Below are positions 18,055 to 29,023 of a stretch of DNA of 64,000 bases, piece by piece. The position numbers and the translations under genes are program-made. Under the pieces are notes generated by a model. It searched no databases. It worked only from the letters and a program-made list of their open reading frames with translations, and was not told where the DNA came from. Position 1 is the stretch's first letter, and every line of letters starts with the position of its first letter. Origin of the DNA: Demequina muriae (GTDB lineage Bacteria; Actinomycetota; Actinomycetes; Actinomycetales; Demequinaceae); NCBI RefSeq assembly GCF_030418295.1, contig NZ_JAUHQA010000001.1, positions 1 through 64,000 on the forward strand, written 5' to 3'.

Positions 18055-18128
18055 GCCCCGATAGCCCAACCGGCAGAGGCATACGGCTCAAACCCGTACC
18101 AGTGTGGGTTCGAATCCCACTCGGGGCA
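18055..18128 (+). tRNA. Class I tRNA with CAA (Leu) anticodon
   Basis: A complete 74-base cloverleaf: acceptor 18055-18061 with 18121-18127 (7 bp), a short D arm with GG at 18072-18073, anticodon stem TACGG/CCGTA with loop CTCAAAC (anticodon CAA, 18089-18091), variable loop of only 5 bases (18099-18103), T stem GTGGG/CCCAC with TTCGAAT, and discriminator A at 18128. CCA is not encoded. Anticodon CAA reads the leucine codon UUG, yet bacterial tRNA-Leu normally has a long variable arm; this one does not. It may be a specialised or non-decoding tRNA, or may be charged with another amino acid. Confidence 0.9.
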
Positions 18129-18179
18129 CCCACGCGTCAGGCACGCGCCGCGAAGCGACGTGCACTCCCGCGCGTACGG

Positions 18180-18422
18180 TCACGCGAGTCTGGCGCTGAT
18201 GAGCTCGCGCACGTGTGCGGCCGTCGGAACACGACCGGCGATGACCACTTCATCGTCGATGACCAGCCCAGGCGTGGTCATCACGCCATAGCCGGCGATG
18301 GCCGCGTAGTCCGTGACCTTCTCGATGTCAGCGGCGAGGCCCAGCTCGGCGACCGCCTCCCTTGTGACCTTCTCCAGGGTGATGCAGTTGCGGCATCCAG
18401 GGCCGAGGATCTTGATGTTCAT
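18180..18422 (-). CDS. Small thioredoxin-like protein (redox-active disulfide protein 2 family)
   Basis: An 80-aa single thioredoxin-fold protein. The CxxC motif lies in GPGCRNC at residues 6-12, and the cis-Pro region VMTTPGLVIDD is near residue 50. Such proteins often accompany permeases of the ArsP/UPF0718 group and may shuttle electrons or metalloid ligands; the exact role is unknown. ATG at 18422 is chosen because the ribosome binding site GGAGGT lies just upstream; an ATG at 18434 lies within that site. It is the third gene of the arsR-permease unit, 30 bases after the permease. Confidence 0.88.
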   Translation of the reverse strand: MNIKILGPGCRNCITLEKVTREAVAELGLAADIEKVTDYAAIAGYGVMTTPGLVIDDEVVIAGRVPTAAHVRELISARLA

Positions 18423-18452
18423 AGTGACCTCCATGGTGTGAGTGGTGCGCCG

Positions 18453-19508
18453 CTAGAAGACGGCATTGACGAAGAACCCGATGATCATGATTCCTATGGC
18501 GACGGTGCCGAAGAAGAGTCCGAGGAGCGGCCCCTTGAGCACCCGCTTGAGCAGGATGAACTCCGGGATGGACAGGGCGACGGTGCCCATCATGAACGCC
18601 ATCACTGTGCCGGTGGCCATGCCCTTGGCCCACAGCGCCTCCGCGATGGGGATGACGCCGGCCGCGTTCGAGTACAGAGGGATGCCCACCAGGGTCGCCA
18701 CCACCACCGCCAGCGGGTTGTCGGGGCCGGCATACGTGGCGAAGAACTCAGTCGGGACCCAGCCGTGCACGCCCGCGCCGACGGCCACGCCGAGGATGAC
18801 CCACGCCCACACCCGTCCGAGGATCTCGCGGGTCTCCTCCCGCGCCGCCTCGACGCGCTCACCCAGGGTGGGCCGGTGGCCGTCCGCTCCCAGTGCGGCG
18901 ACGGGCGCCGCGAACACGAAGTCCTCCACCCATCGCTCGAGGCTCATCCGCGAGAACACCCACCCGGCTCCGATCGCCAGCCCCAGGCCCGCGGCCACAT
19001 ACGTGCCGGTGACCTCCCAGCCGAACATGTCGGCGAGCATCACTACGGCGACCTCGTTCACCAGGGGCGACGCGATGAGGAACGCGAACGTCACCCCGAG
19101 CGGCACGCCGGCGGCGACGAAGCCGATGAAGATCGGGATCGACGAGCAGGAGCAGAAGGGCGTCAACGCCCCGAGCACGGCCGCCATGGCGAGCGACAGG
19201 AACAGCGGCTTCCCCTCCAGGAACGTCCGCACCCGTTCGGGGCGCAGCGTGGTCCGCAGCAGGCCGATCACGAAGATCATTCCGACCAGCAGCAGGAGGA
19301 TCTTCACCGTGTCGTAGAAGAAGAAGTGCACGGCATCGACGATGCGTTCGCTCAGGTCCAGGCCCAGCCAGTCGCCGAGAAGCACGTCCCAGGCCACCTC
19401 GTTGAGGGCGAAGAGGCCTGCCCACAGCAGCGCCAGACCGGCGAGCACCGTCACCATTCGCACCGTCGCGCCGCGCGGACCGCTGCTCACGCGCATCGGC
19501 GCGCTCAT
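18453..19508 (-). CDS. ArsP/UPF0718-type permease
   Basis: Membrane permease of the DUF318/UPF0718 group, which includes ArsP, an exporter of organoarsenicals. The 351-aa product has about eight hydrophobic segments in two halves. The key signature TPFCSCSSIPIFIGF is near residue 105, with the Cys-Ser-Cys-Ser stretch expected in the transport path. The cytoplasmic loop (residues 195-240) is charged. The start ATG overlaps the arsR stop (ATGA). With an ArsR-type regulator upstream and a CxxC protein downstream, a metalloid or metal efflux role is likely but the substrate is inferred. Confidence 0.85.
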   Translation of the reverse strand: MSAPMRVSSGPRGATVRMVTVLAGLALLWAGLFALNEVAWDVLLGDWLGLDLSERIVDAVHFFFYDTVKILLLLVGMIFVIGLLRTTLRPERVRTFLEGKPLFLSLAMAAVLGALTPFCSCSSIPIFIGFVAAGVPLGVTFAFLIASPLVNEVAVVMLADMFGWEVTGTYVAAGLGLAIGAGWVFSRMSLERWVEDFVFAAPVAALGADGHRPTLGERVEAAREETREILGRVWAWVILGVAVGAGVHGWVPTEFFATYAGPDNPLAVVVATLVGIPLYSNAAGVIPIAEALWAKGMATGTVMAFMMGTVALSIPEFILLKRVLKGPLLGLFFGTVAIGIMIIGFFVNAVF

Positions 19509-19819
19509 GGCTCCCCCGTCCGGTGCACGCCGGGCAGAGCATCGGCGAGCCGCGTCAGGGCGTCGCTGGCGATGGCGTAGTCGACCCAACGCCCGCGGCG
19601 GGACGCCGTCACGAGGCCAGCCTCGCGCAGGACCTTCAGGTGGTAGCTCAGCAGGTTGCCGGGGACGGGCACACGGGCCTGCAGGTCGCAGACGCACTGC
19701 GGGCCGTGCGACAGGACGTCGAGGACGGTCCACCGCACCGCGTCGGAGACGGCCTCGAGCAGGGCCACACGCTCAGTGGAGCGGGCCAGTCCCGTCTCAA
19801 TCCCGATTGATACAGCCAC
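19505..19819 (-). CDS. ArsR-family metal-sensing repressor
   Basis: Winged-helix dimeric repressor, 104 aa. The HTH region reads [16 protein letters not shown]. The metal-site motif CVCDL near residue 41 places two Cys in the DNA-recognition region, the alpha-3 type site used for As(III)/Sb(III) or Cd/Pb sensing. GTG at 19819 is chosen because TACGCT lies six bases upstream (leaderless); the upstream in-frame extension is not conserved in character. A 14-base palindrome lies in the first codons. It heads the operon arsR-permease-thioredoxin-like gene and is divergent from mgsA. Confidence 0.88.
   Translation of the reverse strand: MAVSIGIETGLARSTERVALLEAVSDAVRWTVLDVLSHGPQCVCDLQARVPVPGNLLSYHLKVLREAGLVTASRRGRWVDYAIASDALTRLADALPGVHRTGEP
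19797..19810 (-). promoter_or_regulatory. Candidate ArsR operator inside the start of arsR
   Basis: Perfect palindrome TCAATCCCGATTGA, ten bases after the predicted leaderless transcription start and within codons 4-8 of arsR. The TCAA-TTGA form resembles ArsR/SmtB operators. Confidence 0.45.
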
Positions 19820-19825
19820 ACTTGA

Positions 19826-19831
19826 AGCGTA
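19826..19831 (-). promoter_or_regulatory. -10 box of arsR, leaderless
   Basis: TACGCT on the minus strand, six bases before GTG at 19819. Confidence 0.5.
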
Positions 19832-19913
19832 TGGCGACGCGCGCGGCCGCAAGGGGGACCAAGGTCGCAGCACGGCGTGGCAGCTCAGCGTGATCGAAAC
19901 GTCGTTGACGCGC

Positions 19914-19919
19914 CATACT
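19914..19919 (+). promoter_or_regulatory. -10 box of mgsA, leaderless
   Basis: CATACT, six bases before the ATG of mgsA; TGATCG at 19891-19896 is a possible -35 at 17-base spacing. Confidence 0.5.
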
Positions 19920-19925
19920 GCAGAG

Positions 19926-20390
19926 ATGAACACCACGCCAGAGCCTCCCGCGGCCCGACACATCGCTCTCGTCGCGCACGACAACAAGAAGCCCGAGCTG
20001 CTCGAGTGGGCGAGCTTCAATGCCGGGTCGCTGAAGAAGCACTATCTCTACGCCACCGGCACCACCGGCAACATGCTCGAGCACGAGCTCGGCATGCAGG
20101 TGCACCGATTCCTCTCGGGCCCGGTGGGAGGCGACCAGCAGATCGGCGCCCGCATCGCGGAGGGCGGCATCGACATGCTGATCTTCTTCTGGGATCCTCT
20201 GGAGTCGCAGCCCCACGACCCTGACGTCAGGGCGCTGCTGCGGCTGTGCACCGTGTGGAACATCCCCATGGCGAGCAACGTGGCGACCGCGGACTTCCTG
20301 ATCTCCTCTCCCCTGTTCCACGAGGAGTACGAGCGCGTGGTGCCGCCGTTCGGCCCGCGAGACTACACGGAGTTCTCCGGCACCCCCTGA
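19926..20390 (+). CDS. mgsA: Methylglyoxal synthase
   Basis: Converts dihydroxyacetone phosphate to methylglyoxal and phosphate, a bypass of lower glycolysis used under phosphate limitation or sugar-phosphate stress. The 154-aa product is collinear with E. coli MgsA. All key residues are visible: Asp in [10 protein letters not shown], the phosphate loop ATGTTGN, the catalytic Asp in [12 protein letters not shown], Asp in [10 protein letters not shown], and His in [14 protein letters not shown] at 19926 follows a leaderless -10 box. It is convergent with pyk, sharing a strong terminator, and lies 12 kb from pfkA. Confidence 0.96.
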   Translation: MNTTPEPPAARHIALVAHDNKKPELLEWASFNAGSLKKHYLYATGTTGNMLEHELGMQVHRFLSGPVGGDQQIGARIAEGGIDMLIFFWDPLESQPHDPDVRALLRLCTVWNIPMASNVATADFLISSPLFHEEYERVVPPFGPRDYTEFSGTP

Positions 20391-20405
20391 CGCAGCCCGA
20401 CACGA

Positions 20406-20439
20406 CGACGGCCCGCTCTCTGTCGAGAGCGGGCCGTCG
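20406..20439. terminator. Bidirectional terminator between mgsA and pyk
   Basis: Perfect 15-bp stem (20406-20420 with 20425-20439), loop TGTC, between two convergent genes: 15 bases after the mgsA stop and 36 bases after the pyk stop. Confidence 0.88.
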
Positions 20440-20455
20440 CGGCGTGTGAACGCTG

Positions 20456-20487
20456 AGTGCTACTTGCGCACAGTGCTACTTGCGCAC
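20456..20487. repeat. Exact 16-bp tandem duplication at the pyk stop codon
   Basis: Two head-to-tail copies of AGTGCTACTTGCGCAC (20456-20471 and 20472-20487). The copy at 20472-20487 encodes the last three codons and stop of pyk; the other is an untranslated copy just beyond. Confidence 0.9.
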
Positions 20488-21894
20488 CTGACCGACCTTG
20501 TGCACGAAGATCGAGTTGGTGGTGCCCGGGACGCCCACCGGCGTGCCGGAGACGACGACGACGTACTCGCCCTCGCTCGCCATCTTGTTCTCCGTGAGGT
20601 AGGCGTCGACGAGGTTGACCATCTCGTCGGTCGACTCCACCCGCTTCACCAGTGCGGAGCGCACGCCCCACGTGAGCGCGAGACGCTTCTGGGTCTTGGG
20701 CTCCGGGGTGAAGGCAAGCATCGGAACGCTCGGGCGCAGGCGCGCCATGCGCAGAGCCGAGTCACCGGACTGGGTGAAGGTGACGATGTACTTGATGTCG
20801 AGCACATCGGCGATCTCGGCGGCCGCATGGGTCACGGCGCCGCCGCGGGTCTTGGGCGTCGTGAGATACGGCGCGATCCGCGTGAAGCCCTTCTCCTCGG
20901 TGTTCTTGACGATGCGGGCCATGGTCTCGACCGTGACGATCGGGAACTCGCCTACGGACGTCTCGCCCGACAGCATCACCGCGTCCGTGCCGTCCAGAAT
21001 GGCGTTCGCGCAGTCGGAGGTCTCGGCGCGCGTGGGGACGGGCGAGTGAGTCATGGACTCCAGCACCTGGGTCGCGACGATGACCGGCTTGGCATTCGCG
21101 CGGCACAGCTCGATGGCGCGCTTCTGCACCAGCGGGACGTCCTCGAGCGGGAGCTCGACGCCGAGGTCGCCTCGGGCGACCATAATCCCGTCGAACGCGT
21201 CGACGATCTCCTCGAGGTTGTCGACGGCCTGAGGCTTCTCGACCTTGGCGATGACGGGCACCGTGATGCCCTCTTCGGTCATGATGCGGGCGACGTCGGC
21301 ATAGTCGGCTGCGGAGCGGACGAACGACAGCGCGATGAAGTCGGCGCCCATCTTGAGGCCCCAGCGCAGGTCGTCCTCATCCTTCTCCGACAGTGCGGGA
21401 ACGGAGACCGCGACGCCGGGAAGGTTGATGCCCTTGTTGTTCGAGACCGGGCCGGGCACGACGACGGTTGTGACGACGTCCGTGTCCGTCACCTCGGTCA
21501 CCTCGAGGCGGACCTTGCCGTCATCGATCAGCAGCGAGTCACCGGGCGAGCAGTCGGCGGGCAGACCCTCGAAGGTGGTGCCGCAGATGTCCTTGGTGCC
21601 CTCGACGTCGCGCGTCGTGATGGTGAACACGTCGCCGACGGCGAGATCGTGAGGTCCGTCGGCAAAGCGGCCGAGACGGATCTTGGGTCCCTGGAGATCG
21701 ACCAGGACGGCGACGTTGCGTCCGGCCTCCTCAGCGGCCTGCCGCACGTTCCGGTACACCTGCTCGTGCTCTTCGGCGCTGCCGTGGGAGCGGTTGATCC
21801 GGGCGACATCCATTCCGGCATCCACCAACAGGCGCATGTCCTCGATGGCGGCCGTCGCGGGGCCGATGGTGCAGACAATCTTCGCGTTTCGCAT
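20476..21894 (-). CDS. pyk: Pyruvate kinase
   Basis: Last step of glycolysis: phosphoenolpyruvate plus ADP to pyruvate plus ATP. The 472-aa product begins MRNAKIVCTIGPA and has the active-site signature VIAKVEKPQAVDNLEE (Lys near residue 218), the metal-binding MVARGDLGVELP, and KPVIVATQVLESM. The C-terminal domain ends in GTTNSIFVHKVG. An upstream TTG in frame (21903) also exists, but GGAG sits between it and the ATG at 21894, favouring the ATG. It follows gltD by 19 bases on the same strand, so it may be read through from the glt operon, although a TAAGGT hexamer eight bases upstream could give a separate start. Confidence 0.97.
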   Translation of the reverse strand: MRNAKIVCTIGPATAAIEDMRLLVDAGMDVARINRSHGSAEEHEQVYRNVRQAAEEAGRNVAVLVDLQGPKIRLGRFADGPHDLAVGDVFTITTRDVEGTKDICGTTFEGLPADCSPGDSLLIDDGKVRLEVTEVTDTDVVTTVVVPGPVSNNKGINLPGVAVSVPALSEKDEDDLRWGLKMGADFIALSFVRSAADYADVARIMTEEGITVPVIAKVEKPQAVDNLEEIVDAFDGIMVARGDLGVELPLEDVPLVQKRAIELCRANAKPVIVATQVLESMTHSPVPTRAETSDCANAILDGTDAVMLSGETSVGEFPIVTVETMARIVKNTEEKGFTRIAPYLTTPKTRGGAVTHAAAEIADVLDIKYIVTFTQSGDSALRMARLRPSVPMLAFTPEPKTQKRLALTWGVRSALVKRVESTDEMVNLVDAYLTENKMASEGEYVVVVSGTPVGVPGTTNSIFVHKVGQVRK

Positions 21895-21913
21895 GTTCTC
21901 CAACCTTACGGTG

Positions 21914-23369
<1,456 letters not shown>

Positions 23370-23377
<8 letters not shown>

Positions 23378-26300
23378 TGGTCACCTCCAAGAACTCTGCC
23401 CACGCGCCCGGGGCACGCAGGTCACCGCCGACCGACTCGAGCTCGGCCAGAGCGTCGCGCACTCGCGCGTACTGTGCGGGGAGCACGCGCGTGAACCGCC
23501 CGCGGTACTCGTCCCAGTGGGTCAGGATGTCGCGCGCACGCGGCGACTCCGTCAGGTCGAGGTGACGCTGGATCAGCGCGCGGACGATCGTCTCGTCCTC
23601 GGGGTCCAGCGCACTCAGCGTCAGTTCGCCGGAGGCGAGGGCCTGACGGTTCACGCGCTCACGCCGCAGGTCCAGCGCGTATGCCGTTCCCCCGGACATT
23701 CCTGCACCGAGGTTGCGACCGGTGCGGCCCAGGATCACGGCCGTGCCACCGGTCATGTACTCGAGAGCGTGGTCTCCGACTCCGGCCACGACGGCCGAGG
23801 CGCCGGAGTTGCGGACCAGGAACCGCTCGCCCACCTGACCGCGCAGGAAGATCTCTCCGCTGGTGGCGCCGTATCCGATCACGTTGCCGGCGATGACGTC
23901 CTTCGAATCATCCATCATCGACTCGCGGTGCGGGCGCACGACGACGCGGCCGCCGGACAGGCCCTTGCCGACGTAGTCGTTCGCGTCCCCGAGGAGCCGC
24001 AGCGTGATGCCCTTCGGGAGGAAGGCGCCGAATGACTGGCCCGCCGACCCGGAGAACGTGATGTCGATCGTGTCGTCCGGCAGGCCGGCGCCGCGGTACC
24101 GCTTGGTGACCTCGTGGCCGAGCATCGTGCCGACGGTGCGGTTGACGTTGCGAATGGGAAGCTCGATGGAGACCTGCTCGCCGCGCTCGAGGGCCGGAGC
24201 GGCCAGCTCGATGAGCCGGCGGTCCAGCGCCTCGTCGAGGCCGTGGTCCTGAGTGGTCGAGCTCGTGATCGCACGGCCTGGCTCGGGGCGCGCAAGCACG
24301 GGCGACAGGTCGAGCCCCTTGGCCTTCCAGTGGTCGATGGCCTTGCGCGTATCGAGCGCCTCGACGTGGCCGACGGCCTCGGCGATCGTGCGGAAGCCCA
24401 GCGCCGCGAGGTGTTCACGGACCTGCTGAGCGATGAACTCGAAGAAGGTCACCACATACTCCGCCTTGCCCGAGAACCGCGACCGGAGCTCGGGGTTCTG
24501 CGTGGCGACGCCGACCGGGCACGTGTCGAGGTGGCACACGCGCATCATGATGCAGCCCTCGACCACGAGCGGGGCGGTGGCGAAGCCGAACTCCTCCGCG
24601 CCCAGCAGCGCGGCGACCACGACGTCGCGACCGGTCTTCATCTGTCCATCGACCTGGACCACGATGCGGTCGCGCAGGTCGTTGAGCACCAGGGTCTGCT
24701 GGGTGTCGGCCAGCCCGATCTCCCAAGGCGCACCGGCGTGCTTGAGAGAGTTCAACGGGCTCGCGCCCGTCCCGCCGTCCTGGCCAGAGATCAGCACGAC
24801 GTCGGACTTGCACTTGGCGACTCCGGCCGCGATGGTGCCCACACCGACCTCCGACACCAGCTTGGTGTGGATGCGCGCCTGCGGGTTCGCGTTCTTGAGA
24901 TCGTGGATGAGCTGCTTGAGGTCCTCGATCGAATAGATGTCGTGGTGAGGCGGCGGCGAGATGAGCCCGACGCCGGGAGTCGAATGCCGGGTGTCGGCAA
25001 CCCACGGGTAGACCTTGGTGCCGGGCAGCTGGCCGCCCTCACCTGGCTTGGCTCCCTGCGCGAGCTTGATCTGAATGTCGTCCGCGTTCACCAGGTACTC
25101 GCTGGTCACGCCGAAGCGCCCTGACGCGACCTGCTTGATGGCGCTGCGGCGCTCGGGGTCGTACAGCCGTTCGACTGCCTCGCCGCCCTCGCCGGTGTTG
25201 GATCGTCCACCGAGACGGTTCATCGCGATCGCGAGGGTCTCGTGCGCCTCTGCCGAGATCGAGCCGTACGACATGGCGCCGGTGTTGAAGCGCTTGACGA
25301 TGTCGCTCACGGGCTCGACCTCGTCGATCGAGATCGCGGGCCGGTCGGAGGAGAACTCGAACAGCCCGCGCAGCGTCATCAGGCGCTTGGACTGATCGTC
25401 GACGCGGTCCGTGTACTGCCGGAAGACGTCGTACTTGCGCGTCCGAGTCGAGTGCTGGAGCGCGAACACCGTATGCGGGTCGAACAGGTGCTCTTCGCCG
25501 TCACGACGCCACTGGTACTCGCCGCCGCTGTTGAGGCGGCGGTGCGGCTGAATCTCGCCCGAGGCGGGGTACGCATCGGCGTGGCGGAGCGCGACCTCCT
25601 GCGCGACGACGTCGATGCCGACGCCGTCGATCTGGCTGGGAGTGCCCACGAAGTGGCGGTTGACGAACTCACGCGACAGGCCCACGGCCTCGAAGACCTG
25701 CGCTCCGCGGTACGAGGCGATGGTCGAGATGCCCATCTTGGACATGATCTTGAGCACGCCCTTGCCAAGCGCCTTGATCAGATTCGCCACCGCAACGTCC
25801 GCCGAGGTGTCACCCAGGTAGCCGCGGCGAGCGAGGTCCTCGACCGTCTCCATCGCGAGGTAGGGGTTCACAGCGGCGCAGCCGTAGCCGATGAGGAGTG
25901 CGACGTGGTGCACCTCGCGGACGTCGCCTGCCTCCACCACGAGCGAGCAGCGGGTGCGCGTGTGGTTGCGGACCAGGTGGTGGTGCACGGCGGATGTCAG
26001 CAGCAGCGACGGGATCGGGGCGAAGTCCTGGTTCGAGTCGCGATCGGACAGCACGATGAACGACACGCCGTCCGCGACCGCGGTGTCGACCTCGTCGAAG
26101 ATGTCCGCGAGCCGGCGCTCCAGGCCCTCGTGCCCGTCTGCGACTCGGTAGAGACCCCGGACGCGGCGCGACGAGAACACGCCCTCGAGACGAGGGTCGG
26201 CGTCGATGTGCAGGATCTTCGCGAGCTCATCGTTGTCGATCACGGGGAACTCGAGGAGCACCTTCCGCGCATGCTCAGGAGTCGCCTCGAGCAGGTTCGG

Positions 26301-27905
26301 CTCGGGTCCGATCGCACCGCCGATGGCCGTGACGATCTCTTCGCGGATCGAGTCCAGCGGCGGGTTGGTCACCTGCGCGAACATCTGGGTGAAGTAGTCG
26401 AACAGCAGTCGCGGGCGGCTCGACAGCACGGCGATCGGCGTGTCGGATCCCATCGCACCGATCGGCTCGAGGCCCTGCTGCGCCATCGGCGTGAGCAGGC
26501 GCTTGAGCTCCTCCTCGGTGTAGCCGAAGGCGCGTTGGCGACGCTTCACGGACGCACGGGAGTGGACGACGTGCTCACGGTCGGGAACATCGGCGAGGCG
26601 CACCGCGTTCTCGCGCACCCACTCCTGGTACGGGTGCTCGGCCGCGAGCTGAGACTTGATCTCTTCGTCCTCGATGATGCGGCCGGCGGCGGTGTCCACC
26701 AGCAGCATGCGGCCGGGCTGCAGTCGCCCCTTGCGCACCACCTTCGCGGGATCGATGTCGAGCAGGCCGGCCTCCGAGCCGGCGACCACCAAACCGTCGT
26801 CGGTCACCCAGAAGCGACCGGGCCGCAGACCATTGCGGTCCAGCGTGGCCCCGATGAGGCTGCCGTCGGTGAAGTGGAGGGCGGCGGGGCCGTCCCATGC
26901 CTCCATCAGCGCGGAGTGGTACTCGTAGAAGGCCCGGCGGTCGGGGTCCATCTCGTCGTTGTTCTGCCATGCCTCCGGCATCATCATCAGCACGGCGTGC
27001 GGCATGGAGCGGCCTGCGAGGTGCAGCAGTTCGAGCACCTCGTCGAAGGACGCGGTGTCGGAGGCGGAGGGCGTGCAGATCGGCTTCAGGTCCGACATGT
27101 CGCCCAGGAGCTGCGAGCTCATCGTCCCCTCGCGCGCAGTGATCCAGTTGCGGTTTCCCTGCACCGTGTTGATCTCACCGTTGTGGGCGATCCCGCGCAG
27201 CGGCTGAGCGAGCGACCACGAGGGGAACGTGTTGGTCGAGAAGCGCGAGTGCACCAGCGCCAGCTCGGACGCGAACAGCTCGTGGGTGACGTCCGGGAAC
27301 ACCTGCTCCAGCTGATAGGTCGTCAGCATGCCCTTGTACGTCAGCGTGCGGCTCGACAGGGAGGCGAAGAACGGCCCACCCGACTTCTCGGCCCTCTTCC
27401 GCACCCGGTAGGCGCGGCGGTCGAGGGCCACTCCCTCGAGCCCATCCGCGGCGACGAACACCTGACGGAACACGGGCATGGCGGCACGCGCGGACGGGCC
27501 GAGCGGCTCGGGGTTCACGGGCACGTCGCGCCATCCGAGCACATGCATGTGCTCGGCACGGGCCGCGTCCTCGAAGGCGCGCACCTCGGCGTTCTCCTCC
27601 CCCGGCGTGAGGAAGGCGATGCCGACGGCGTAGGCCCCGTCGTCCGGCAGCGTGAAGTCGACGACCGATCGCAGGAAGGCATGCGGGATCTGCGTCAGCA
27701 GGCCCGCGCCATCGCCCGTCTCGGTCTCGGCGCCCACGGCACCGCGGTGCTCGAGGTTCTTGAGGGCCGTCAGGCCCGCGTCGACGATGTCCCGCCCGGG
27801 TGTGCCACGAAGCGTCGCCACGAAGGCGACACCGCACGCATCGTGCTCGTATGCGGGGTCGTAGAGCCCGGTAGCGGGCTGGTTGACGCGGGACTTCGCG
27901 GCCAT
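23370..27905 (-). CDS. gltB: Glutamate synthase (NADPH) large subunit
   Basis: Makes two glutamates from glutamine and 2-oxoglutarate. The product is 1511 aa from ATG at 27905. A 23-residue propeptide is followed by the catalytic Cys of the glutaminase domain (EHDACGVAF, Cys24). The central domain, the FMN/synthase domain ([24 protein letters not shown]) with 3Fe-4S ligands in CHLDTCPVG, and the C-terminal GXGXG helix domain ([23 protein letters not shown]) are in normal order. A GTG nine codons upstream (27932) is in frame, but AAGGA precedes the ATG. It is the first gene of gltB-gltD. Confidence 0.97.
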
Positions 27906-27989
27906 CACACCGTCCTTAGCCGTCGTCGGCACAGGCCGAAGACTTGATTGATTGCGGGACGCCGTCGGCCCGGGAACACACGGGTGAAC

Positions 27990-28017
27990 AGCCTACCGCG
28001 AACATGGTCAAGGTAAA
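27990..28017 (-). promoter_or_regulatory. Candidate promoter of gltB
   Basis: TTTACC (28012-28017) and TAGGCT (27990-27995) on the minus strand, 16 bases apart. This gives a leader of about 80 bases before the gltB ATG. Confidence 0.45.
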
Positions 28018-28024
28018 GAATCGT

Positions 28025-29023
28025 CTATGACTTCCCCTGGCTTGTGGCCGGGTCGTCGTGGTCCGACTGATCAGCCTGGTGGGCCGGAGAGTCGACATCA
28101 TCGAAGGTCATGCTGGAGTCGGCGTCATCCACAGATGCGCCCGATGCGCCGGACTCCCCTGCTGCGGCGACAGCCTGCGGAGACGCGGCGAGAAGGTGAC
28201 GCGGGGTGCGCGCCTCCACGGGAGGCGTGCGCCGGCCGAGGATGACGAACATGGCGACGGCCAGCGCGAGCACCACGATCGAGACCCACACGTTGATGCG
28301 CAGGCCTCCCACGGTGACCGCGGTGTCGATCCGCACCATCTCGATCCACAGCCGACCGCTCACGTACACCATCACGTACAGCCAGAACACGCGTCCGCCC
28401 CGCAGGTCGAAGCGACGGTCGAGCCAGACGATCAGCACGGCGCCGGCGACGTTCCACAGCATCTCGTACAGGAAGGTGGGGTGGAACGTCGCGAACTGCT
28501 CGTAGCCCTCGGGCCGGAACGCCGCATCGACCTCGAGCGCCCATGGCAGCGTCGAAGGACCGCCGAACAGCTCCTGGTTGAAGTAGTTGCCGGTCCGTCC
28601 GATTGCCTGCGCCAGCAGCACGGCGGGAGCCGCGGCGTCCGCGAAGGCGGCGAACGACACCCCGTGCCGTCGGGCACCGATGTACGCGCCGAGCGCGCCG
28701 AGCGCGACCGCGCCCCAGATGCCCAGGCCGCCGTTCCAGATCTCGAAGGCCGCCCACGGATCGCCGCCTTCGCCGAAGTACGGTCCTGGAGTCGAGATGA
28801 CGTGGTAGATGCGACCGCCGACGATCCCGAACGGGATGGCCCACAGGCCGATCTCCCCCGCGATCTCCGGGTCGCCGCCGCGCTCCACCCACCGGCGGGT
28901 GGTGAACCACAGCGCGAAGAAGATGCCGGCAAGCAGGCAGAGCGCGTAGAGGTGGAGGGTGAGCGGGCCCAGCGAGAACGTCTGCCACTCGACGGGCGGG
29001 GCCGGAATGAACATGGGGGTCAA
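28025..29023 (-). CDS. lgt: Prolipoprotein diacylglyceryl transferase
   Basis: Inner-membrane enzyme that adds diacylglycerol to the lipobox Cys of prolipoproteins, such as the LivK and FKBP lipoproteins here. The product is 332 aa with about seven transmembrane segments. The Lgt signature IGRTGNYFNQELFGG is near residue 140, with the YGGxxG-like FGIVGGRIYHV near residue 70. Residues about 275-332 form a Ser/Asp-rich cytoplasmic tail. TTG at 29023 is chosen: it overlaps the trpA stop and has GGAG six to seven bases upstream; ATG at 29014 is the alternative. Linkage to trp genes is common in actinobacteria. Confidence 0.95.
   Translation of the reverse strand: MTPMFIPAPPVEWQTFSLGPLTLHLYALCLLAGIFFALWFTTRRWVERGGDPEIAGEIGLWAIPFGIVGGRIYHVISTPGPYFGEGGDPWAAFEIWNGGLGIWGAVALGALGAYIGARRHGVSFAAFADAAAPAVLLAQAIGRTGNYFNQELFGGPSTLPWALEVDAAFRPEGYEQFATFHPTFLYEMLWNVAGAVLIVWLDRRFDLRGGRVFWLYVMVYVSGRLWIEMVRIDTAVTVGGLRINVWVSIVVLALAVAMFVILGRRTPPVEARTPRHLLAASPQAVAAAGESGASGASVDDADSSMTFDDVDSPAHQADQSDHDDPATSQGKS

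Noticed and set aside
27932-27932. GTG at 27932 as the gltB start
   Set aside because: The ribosome binding site AAGGA lies after it and before ATG 27905, and the propeptide length then fits the family.
25242-27947. 900-codon open frame on the plus strand opposite gltB
   Set aside because: Shadow frame; gltB covers the region with all domains intact.
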